From Verrucomicrobia bacterium UBA1731 (GTDB taxonomy: Bacteria > Verrucomicrobiota > Kiritimatiellia > RFP12 > UBA1067), in the NCBI GenBank assembly GCA_002317575.1, contig DCIH01000074.1, positions 1-12,945 of the forward strand: a DNA stretch of 12,945 nt. The letters are read 5' to 3'. A program made the position numbers and the translations under genes. The notes beneath the pieces were generated by a model that saw nothing but the letters and a program-made list of their open reading frames with translations, was not told the DNA's origin and made no database searches. Positions 8,375 to 12,945 of the stretch are shown piece by piece (the stretch's first letter is position 1; every line of letters starts with the position of its first letter).

Positions 8375-10393
8375 AGCGAGAACCAGTTGGAGGGGTCGTC
8401 AATGTTCGAGACGGACGCGAAATCGCCCACGGGAACGGACTTTTCTTCGGCGCCGCGCGTGAACGTGAGGATCCACGGATGGAATGCGCCGGCGTTCTCC
8501 GCCGTGCGCGCGGCCGGCGCGATCCGCGCCGCCGACCAACCCTCGTCCCGCAGCGTCGTCGCGCACAGCGTCTCCGCGCGCGACGTTCCGGCGAGACGGC
8601 CTTTGGCGAGCACCAGCGGACCGCGCAGCACGCGCACGCCCGAACGGGTGCGCGAAAGGCCGGCCATGTCCGGCGTGTACCACTCCATGAAATGGACCGT
8701 GTACTTCGGGATTTCGTGGCTGTGCATCTGCGGCGACGGCGGAAGTTCCTCTTCCTCCGGACCCGTCCAGCGTTCCAGTCGCGGACGCATGTCGAAACCG
8801 AACTCCCACGCCGTGCGCCCCTTGCCGGCCTTCGCGGCGACCCATCCGTCGCGCGGCGTCGTCTTCACGCCGGCGACGGAAAGCGACGCGCACCAGGCGG
8901 GAACGCGGAAGCGGACCGTCGTCGGCGCGGGGGTGTCGACCGTCACGGAAACGGAGCCGTCGGACCACGGATAACCGCCGGCAACCTCGACCGCGGCGTC
9001 GCCGACCGTGCAGCGCCCATCCGTGTACAGCATCACGGCGACAGCGCCGTCCGCCGTGCGGGCCGCCTGCGTCGCGGCGTAATCGAAATACGTGCGCATC
9101 ATGTTGTCGGGACAGCACTGGTGCAGTTTCATGCCCGTCTGAGCCGGCGCGAACAGATGCCGCGTGCCGTGCGAACGGATGATGTGCGCGCCCCAGCGTC
9201 CGTCGCGCGAGACGCCCGCGAGGAAGGCGTTGAGGAACGCTTCCTCGATGTAGTCCGCGTACTTCGCTTCGCCCGTCAGCAGCAGGAGTTCGCGGTTGAG
9301 CCGGATCCAATGGACGACGTCGCACAATTCCGTCATGCCGTTCGCGTGGGCGCGCGCGTTGAGGAAGTGATCGAAGTAGCCGGCTCCGCCCATCGGGTTC
9401 AGTTCCTCGTCGACGAGGTGGCGGTGGTAGGCGATGACGCCGTCCAGCGCGCGCCGTTCGCCTGTCGCGCGGTAGTAGGCGACCAGACCTTCGAGGCAGC
9501 TTTGGATTTCGTACGCTTTCGCCCAATAGGTCGCCTTGGGATACCAGTCGACGATTTTCTCCTTGCGGAAAGCGTCGCGGAGAATCGTGCCCGGGTTGGA
9601 CGGTTCGGCGTCGAGTCCGCGCACGATGTCGCGGCAGAAATCGAGATATGCGGTGCGTCCGGTCAAGTGGTACAGCTCGACCATGGGGCGCAGGATGCTA
9701 CCCGAAGAGATGCCCCACCACGAACCGGTTTTGGCGATCGGCATGTTCAGGCGTTTGAGCTGGGCGATGAGATGGTCGGCCATTTTCACGGCCGCGTCGA
9801 GGCAGAATTTGTCGCCCGTCGCGCGGTGGAGTTCGATCAGCGCCCAAAGCGTATACTTGCGACCCCAGATGTTGAATCCCCAGCGCGCCTCGGCATTGGG
9901 ATTGTCCGGATTGATGTGAAGCAGGTCTTCGGTCGCGTAGGTGCTCAGGTAGCCGTTTGGCTTCTGGAATTCCTTGACGAACGCGTGGACGCGGTCGAGC
10001 GTCCACGCCCGGAGGGCGGGGTCGCGCGTGTAGGCGACGGCACCGGCGAAGCACAGCATCGTCTTGCCCCAGTATTCGTTTTGCCAACCGGCGCCATGAC
10101 CGTCCGTTTCGTCCCAGTGCGTGCGAAACGCGTTCACGGCCTCCTCGTACATTGGACCGCGCGCCCAATCGGAATAAGCGCGCGCGGATGCAAATATCGG
10201 CCATTTCCCCAATGCGCCCACCGAGGCGCGAGTGCGAGCAAGGTTCAAACGCATGGACGACCAAGTCCTTGCGCGCCGAGAGCGACCATCCGTTCTCCAT
10301 CTCTGCGGCATGCGCCATTCCGGCCAACGCAACACATGCCATCCCTGGCAACACGACACATATCACTTCTGCGATTTTCACGACCAAAAACAC
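8365..10393 (-). CDS. Secreted GH127-type (DUF1680) glycosidase, frameshifted near the N-terminus
   Basis: A probable exported beta-L-arabinofuranosidase-like enzyme (GH127/GH146 superfamily, (alpha/alpha)6 barrel). The GTG at 10393 (or GTG at 10381) opens a frame with a signal peptide (VICVVLPGMACVALAGMAHA), followed by LGGRIGEMADICIR, which fits the usual start of the family. The remaining ~605 residues (YSDWARGPMYEEAVNAF onward) lie one frame over. The switch occurs at a GC-dinucleotide tract, 10178-10186. Restored length would be about 675 aa. Family marks in the main frame are TELCD (near 9327-9322) and the adjacent cysteines QCCPDN (Cys codons 9117-9112), matching the metal/nucleophile Cys pair of GH127. 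A C-terminal beta-domain follows. An ATG at about 10254 gives an intact but signal-less protein. The gene starts the four-gene minus-strand cluster and overlaps the next gene by 10 bp. It is either a recent pseudogene or a sequencing error; the rest of the frame is undamaged. Confidence 0.8.
10178..10186 (-). other. Frameshift site in a GC-dinucleotide tract
   Basis: The tract is GCGCGCGCG. Upstream coding potential (signal peptide, LGGRIGEM) is in one frame and downstream coding potential (AYSDWARGPMYEE) is one base further. Adding one CG unit restores a continuous ICIRARAYSDW reading, and removing one base gives ICIRAAYSDW. Slippage in the repeat is the simplest explanation. No slippery heptamer or pseudoknot is obvious, so programmed frameshifting seems unlikely. 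Confidence 0.65.
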
Positions 10394-10438
10394 TTTCAGT
10401 AAAAATCCAACACCTTCAAAACCATGCAGCAGGTAGGA

Positions 10439-10467
10439 ATTGTATCACGGAAAACAACAAGAGACAA
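10439..10467 (-). promoter_or_regulatory. Promoter of the glycoside hydrolase cluster
   Basis: On the minus strand TTGTCT (10467-10462), a 17-nt spacer and TACAAT (10444-10439) form a sigma-70-like promoter. The -10 is extended by TGA directly before it. Predicted initiation near 10432 leaves a leader of about 39 nt to the GTG at 10393. A GAAGG at 10417-10413 is too far from that GTG to be a typical Shine-Dalgarno. Confidence 0.5.
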
Positions 10468-10470
10468 CAA
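10454..10470. repeat. Two ACAACAA direct repeats with 10-bp period
   Basis: ACAACAA occurs at 10454-10460 and 10464-10470, one helical turn apart, overlapping the -35 region of the minus-strand GH cluster promoter. It could be an operator half-site pair, but it may simply reflect AT-rich promoter composition. Confidence 0.3.
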
Positions 10471-10512
10471 TAAGATTTCGTCCGCAACATAATCTCATTT
10501 TCTTTCGGCGTG

Positions 10513-10528
10513 TGGTACAGTGCACGGC
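10513..10528 (+). promoter_or_regulatory. Extended -10 promoter of the orphan gene
   Basis: TGGTACAGT (10513-10521) is an extended -10 of the form TGn-TACAGT. It is followed by the seven bases GCACGGC and ATG at 10529, matching the branching enzyme promoter in spacing and downstream sequence. No convincing -35 is present 16-18 nt upstream. The layout predicts a leaderless mRNA. Confidence 0.5.
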
Positions 10529-11503
10529 ATGAGCGGAAAACGCAAAATCACCGCCGAATTCGCGGCAGCCCGCGCGGCACACGAGCGCTGGATGGCGAAG
10601 TACCTCCCCGTCGAGCGCGAGATTCTCGCCGCCCGCGCCCGTCGGCTCGACAACGCCGCGCGCAACCGCCGCCGCCGCGCCCGCGCCTTCGGCGACCTCT
10701 GCGAGGCCACCGAAGGTCTCGCCGCCGCCTGGCGGCGAAACGGCACGCCTCTCGCCGAGCAGCTCGCCTGGGCCGACGGCGACATCTGGACGCTCCTCTG
10801 CCTCGCGCGCTACCGGCGCACCTCGGCGACGCGCCTTCTGGACGCGATGCGCCACGCCGTGAAACGCCCGCTCTACTACGCGGCCGAAAACGCCCGCCGG
10901 CGCGCTCTTGCCGCCGATCGCCGCGCCATCCGCCGACGCACCACCACAAACCCCTTCCCCACGCGCGAGGATATCCTCGACGCGTGGACGCGTCGCAAGG
11001 AATCCCACGCGGCGGCGATCCGCTTCGGCAGCCTCGTCGAGGACCTTGAGTGCTATCTCGACAACGACCTCCGGTTCGACGACGCGGGGAACATCGTCGG
11101 CCGCAACGGCGGCGTCAAGCGTTGGCTTCAGGACGAAATTCCCGCTCTCTACCTCAAATACACCACGGTGATGCGCTACAAAGCGGCCGCGCGCAAGCTG
11201 CGCCAAATAGTCGGCGTCGCCGATCCCGTGCCCGCATCCGCCGTCGTCACGCCGGATCTCGCCGGCGACGGAAATGTCGTCTCGCCGGCCGTGGAGATCG
11301 TGCGGACTCGGGCGATCTGGCGCGAGGTGACGCACGGCGTCAAACAAAACCCGACCGCACTGATGGCGCGGCTGGACGCGCTGCTCGACCCCGAGAGAAT
11401 CGAAGAGGCAAACATGCTTGCCGCATGGCGGGAACGCTACGAAAATGAGATTACGATGCGGCCGAAATCTCGATGGTGGCGGAAAATGGCCAAAAGCGGA
11501 TAG
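10529..11503 (+). CDS. Conserved-looking hypothetical protein, Arg/Ala-rich, function unknown
   Basis: I do not recognise a characterised family. The 324-aa protein has no signal peptide or membrane segment and is strongly basic and helical. The N-terminal half is rich in Arg/Ala helices (basic clusters at about 36-50 and 122-137). A more structured core spans about 165-236: FGSLVEDLECYLDNDLRFD, then GNIVGRNGGVKRWLQDEIPA, then YTTVMRYKAAARKLRQ. This pattern (a short strand pair, a GG-[VI]-K-x-W-L helix and a basic helix) could be a nucleic-acid-binding fold, but that is inference. An in-frame GTG at 10520 is possible; the ATG at 10529 is preferred because the extended -10 lies only 7 nt before it and covers the GTG. 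The gene stands alone, divergent from the glycosidase cluster and convergent with prmA, with 15 bp between stops and no visible terminator. GC content matches its neighbours. Confidence 0.75.
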   Translation: MSGKRKITAEFAAARAAHERWMAKYLPVEREILAARARRLDNAARNRRRRARAFGDLCEATEGLAAAWRRNGTPLAEQLAWADGDIWTLLCLARYRRTSATRLLDAMRHAVKRPLYYAAENARRRALAADRRAIRRRTTTNPFPTREDILDAWTRRKESHAAAIRFGSLVEDLECYLDNDLRFDDAGNIVGRNGGVKRWLQDEIPALYLKYTTVMRYKAAARKLRQIVGVADPVPASAVVTPDLAGDGNVVSPAVEIVRTRAIWREVTHGVKQNPTALMARLDALLDPERIEEANMLAAWRERYENEITMRPKSRWWRKMAKSG

Positions 11504-11518
11504 ACAGGCGCCGAGGTT

Positions 11519-12388
11519 TCAGCGCGCGAAGAGGCCGGTGCGCCATTCGCCCAGCGTCGTCGCCGCGAGCTCGCGGAAACCGCGCGCTTCGTACGCCGCC
11601 TTCACCTCGGCGTACAGCGTCTCGAGAATGCCCGAGAGGATGATCCGGCCGCCCGGCTTCACCAGCGCGGACACCTGATCGGCGAAACGGATCAAAACCG
11701 GCCCCAGCACGTTCGCCGCCACCACGTCGCCCGGCGCGATCGCCGGATTGCCCGGCATGATGCCCGAAAGATCGCCGCGGAAGAACGGGATCGACACGCC
11801 GTTCAACGCCGCCGATTCGTTCGCCACCGTCACCGCCTCGGGATCGAGATCGAACCCGCGCACATCCGCGAAGCCGAGCTTGCGCGCCGCGATGGACAAA
11901 ATGCCGCTCCCCGTGCCGACGTCCAGAAACGCCGCCGTGGCGGGATCCACCGATCCGTCCGACGCCAGCTGGTCGATGAACTTCAAACACGTCTTGGTGG
12001 TTTCGTGCTTGCCCGTGCCGAACGCGAGGCCCGGATCGAGTTTCACCACCTGTTGCCCTTCCGCCGGCTTGAATTCTTCCCATTCAGGAACGATCGCCAG
12101 ACGCGGGGATATGACTTCCGTCTTGAAATGGCGACGGTAGGAGAACTTCCAGTCCTCGTCCGGAACGTCGCGCACGCGGATTTCCGCTTCGGCTCCCACG
12201 AGCGCCATCGCGTCCGAGAGGAGGCGCTTCGCCTCGTCCGCGCGGTCCGCCTCTTCGAAATAGATGGCCATCTCGGTGGCGTCGTCCTCGACGTCACGGC
12301 TCGAAGACAAAACGAAATCCCCTCCGTCGAAAACTTCGAAGAGGGGATTCACGTATTGTTCGGCCAGCGAACAATAAACGCAAGTCAT
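11519..12388 (-). CDS. prmA: Ribosomal protein L11 methyltransferase
   Basis: A 289-aa SAM-dependent methyltransferase that trimethylates ribosomal protein L11 in the cytoplasm. The family signature LDPGLAFGTGKHETTKTCL spans 117-135. SAM-binding motif I, LDVGTGSGILSI, is at 155-166, followed by the acidic residue in GFDLDPEA (178-185). VVAANVLGPVL (222-232) corresponds to the catalytic-site segment usually written as ANIL. An N-terminal domain of about 100 residues with PDEDWKFSYRRHF precedes them, as expected for substrate recognition. Length is normal. The ATG at 12388 has AAGG 7 nt upstream (12399-12396). The gene follows the 74-aa basic protein by 15 bp and converges on the orphan plus-strand gene. 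PrmA is often dispensable, so its link with a tRNA operon is contextual only. Confidence 0.93.
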   Translation of the reverse strand: MTCVYCSLAEQYVNPLFEVFDGGDFVLSSSRDVEDDATEMAIYFEEADRADEAKRLLSDAMALVGAEAEIRVRDVPDEDWKFSYRRHFKTEVISPRLAIVPEWEEFKPAEGQQVVKLDPGLAFGTGKHETTKTCLKFIDQLASDGSVDPATAAFLDVGTGSGILSIAARKLGFADVRGFDLDPEAVTVANESAALNGVSIPFFRGDLSGIMPGNPAIAPGDVVAANVLGPVLIRFADQVSALVKPGGRIILSGILETLYAEVKAAYEARGFRELAATTLGEWRTGLFAR

Positions 12389-12395
12389 GTGAAAA

Positions 12396-12399
12396 CCTT
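12396..12399 (-). promoter_or_regulatory. Ribosome binding site of prmA
   Basis: AAGG on the minus strand lies 7 nt before the prmA ATG at 12388. It sits wholly in the 15-bp gap after the small basic gene, supporting co-transcription with separate initiation. Confidence 0.45.
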
Positions 12400-12403
12400 G
12401 CGC

Positions 12404-12628
12404 TTACTTCGCCGCGGCGGCCGCGAGCTTGGCGACCATCTGCTTCACCACGGCGGGACGCTGCACGAGCACGCGGACATTTTCCGCGCCCATGAGCTTG
12501 ACCTGCTCTTCAGGGAGACCGAACTTCACGAGACGACGACGCTGCGCCGCGCTCTTGCGCGCCTTGCCAGCCGGCGTCTTGCACGGACGGACGTGGGATT
12601 CCTTGCGGAGTGTACGACCAGTACCCAT
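12404..12628 (-). CDS. Small basic protein of unknown function
   Basis: A 74-aa lysine- and arginine-rich protein without a signal peptide. The N-terminal third is strongly basic (RTLRKESHVRPCKTPAGKAR), followed by QRRRLVKFGLPEEQVKLM and VRVLVQRPAVVKQMV, and the tail is AAAAAK. It has the look of a small ribosome- or nucleic-acid-associated protein, but I cannot assign a family. The open frame extends to 12697, yet that would read into the tRNA gene, so the ATG at 12628 is chosen; it follows a purine-only leader. The gene sits 34 nt after the tRNA and 15 nt before prmA, suggesting a single transcript from the tRNA promoter. Its position next to prmA and tyrS hints at a translation-related role, which is inference. 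Confidence 0.75.
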   Translation of the reverse strand: MGTGRTLRKESHVRPCKTPAGKARKSAAQRRRLVKFGLPEEQVKLMGAENVRVLVQRPAVVKQMVAKLAAAAAK

Positions 12629-12655
12629 TCTCTTGCTCTCTTTCTTCTCTGCTTC
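12629..12655 (-). promoter_or_regulatory. Purine-only leader of the small basic gene
   Basis: Between the tRNA 3' end and the ATG at 12628 the minus strand is almost exclusively A and G, with GAAGAAAGAGAGCAAGAGA just before the start. It offers AGAG-type ribosome-binding sequence and should be unstructured, as might suit translation from a transcript whose 5' part is cut away during tRNA processing. Confidence 0.4.
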
Positions 12656-12662
12656 TTCAAAT

Positions 12663-12738
12663 TGGTGGCGAAGGAGGGGATCGAACCCTCGACCCAAGGC
12701 TTATGAGTCCTTTGCTCTACCGACTGAGCTACCTCGCC
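12663..12738 (-). tRNA. tRNA-Met (anticodon CAT), elongator type
   Basis: A 76-nt cloverleaf with encoded CCA. The acceptor GGCGAGG pairs with CTTCGCC with one G-T wobble. The D arm is GCTC-AGTCGGTA-GAGC, the anticodon loop CTCATAA, and the T arm GAGGG-TTCGATC-CCCTC. The G1-C72 pair and the lack of three G-C pairs in the anticodon stem rule against initiator tRNA. The anticodon stem AAGGA/GCCTT has an A31-G39 mismatch next to the loop. A CAT anticodon could also be tRNA-Ile2 after lysidine modification; this cannot be excluded from sequence alone. Confidence 0.92.
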
Positions 12739-12751
12739 CTTTGAGCCGCGT

Positions 12752-12780
12752 AAGATACCACAGCGACAGGGCCGTGTCAA
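12752..12780 (-). promoter_or_regulatory. Sigma-70-type promoter of the tRNA operon
   Basis: The minus strand reads TTGACA (12780-12775), a 17-nt spacer, then TATCTT (12757-12752), with an extended TGG before the -10. Initiation about 7 nt downstream gives a leader of about 7 nt before the tRNA. It is the best consensus promoter in the window and starts 27 bp after the tyrS stop. Confidence 0.75.
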
Positions 12781-12807
12781 GCGGGAAAATGAACGAATTT
12801 CCGCAAA

Positions 12808-12945
12808 TCAGCCTTCGACTTTGATGAGGAAGAAGTTCTTCTTGCCGCTGCGCAAAACCGCCACGCGGCCGTCCACGAAGTCGGCGGCGGCGAAGACGCG
12901 CTTGTCGTCCACCTTCGCGCCGTTGAGCGAAAGCCCGCCCTGCTG
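12808..12945 (-). CDS. tyrS: Tyrosyl-tRNA synthetase, C-terminal end (partial)
   Basis: The frame enters from the right edge and ends at TGA (12810-12808), giving the last 45 residues. QQGGLSLNGAKVDD followed by DGRVAVLRSGKKNFFLIKV matches the S4-like RNA-binding tail of bacterial TyrS; E. coli TyrS ends with a similar GRFTLLRRGKKNYCLI segment. This domain contacts the variable arm of tRNA-Tyr. The catalytic domain (HIGH and KMSKS motifs) lies outside the window. The downstream tRNA operon has its own promoter, so tyrS probably forms a separate unit. Identification rests on a short segment but a characteristic one. Confidence 0.82.
   Translation of the reverse strand, partial: QQGGLSLNGAKVDDKRVFAAADFVDGRVAVLRSGKKNFFLIKVEG

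Noticed and set aside
10178..10186. Programmed ribosomal frameshift in the GH127 gene
   Set aside because: The GC tract is not a known slippery heptamer and no downstream stem-loop was evident; mutation or sequencing error is simpler.
8479..10473. A 664-codon open frame on the plus strand opposite the GH127 gene
   Set aside because: Low-complexity Arg/Val/Ala composition, no recognisable motif, and antisense to a well supported gene.
11504..11518. Bidirectional terminator between the converging orphan gene and prmA
   Set aside because: Only 15 bp separate the two stops and I see no stem with a T-tract there or in the flanking coding ends.
12404..12697. Longer 97-aa form of the small basic protein
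   Set aside because: The extra 23 codons read into the tRNA gene; the ATG at 12628 after the purine leader is more plausible.
12781..12802. Imperfect inverted repeat (GCGGAAA / TTTTCCCGC) after tyrS as a terminator
   Set aside because: The stem is short, has a bulge and is followed by TTGACA rather than a run of T.
1..12945. CRISPR array, insertion sequence, integrase or defence system
   Set aside because: No regularly spaced repeats, terminal inverted repeats, transposase, nuclease or helicase motifs were found in any plausible frame.

Overview
The window is a GC-rich bacterial chromosome fragment (AT-rich only around promoters). No ribosomal RNA or taxon-defining gene is present. Abundant secreted glycoside hydrolases, an uncharacterised Arg/Ala-rich orphan and a eukaryotic-type glycogen branching enzyme would suit a carbohydrate-degrading member of the PVC superphylum (Verrucomicrobiota, Kiritimatiellota or Lentisphaerota). 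That placement is inference only.

Left part (15-10393, all minus strand): four tightly packed genes read from right to left. They are a secreted GH127-type (DUF1680) glycosidase whose reading frame is broken near its N-terminus, a 1273-residue secreted protein joining a GH106-like glycosidase to a sialidase-like propeller, a cytoplasmic GH13 1,4-alpha-glucan branching enzyme, and a secreted GH2 beta-galactosidase-like enzyme. The first two overlap by 10 bp and the last two are 16 bp apart. The three secreted enzymes look like a small locus for dismantling a complex extracellular glycan, possibly host- or plant-derived with arabinose, rhamnose or galactose. The branching enzyme is a storage-glycan enzyme that appears to have its own promoter, embedded in the end of the gene before it.

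Middle (10394-11503): a 135-bp AT-rich divergent promoter region, then one plus-strand gene for a 324-aa protein of unknown function. Its promoter/start-codon block is nearly identical to that of the branching enzyme gene, and both would give leaderless mRNAs.

Right part (11519-12945, minus strand): housekeeping genes. In transcription order these are the C-terminal end of tyrosyl-tRNA synthetase, a consensus sigma-70-type promoter, an elongator-type tRNA with anticodon CAT, a 74-aa basic protein and ribosomal protein L11 methyltransferase (prmA). The tRNA, small protein and prmA look like one transcription unit.

I saw no CRISPR array, insertion sequence, integrase or convincing hairpin terminator. 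No gene-free stretch exceeds 300 bases. The unusual items are the shared extended -10/start block, the GH106-like/sialidase-like fusion, the frameshift in the GH127 gene, the tRNA-mRNA operon and the orphan protein.
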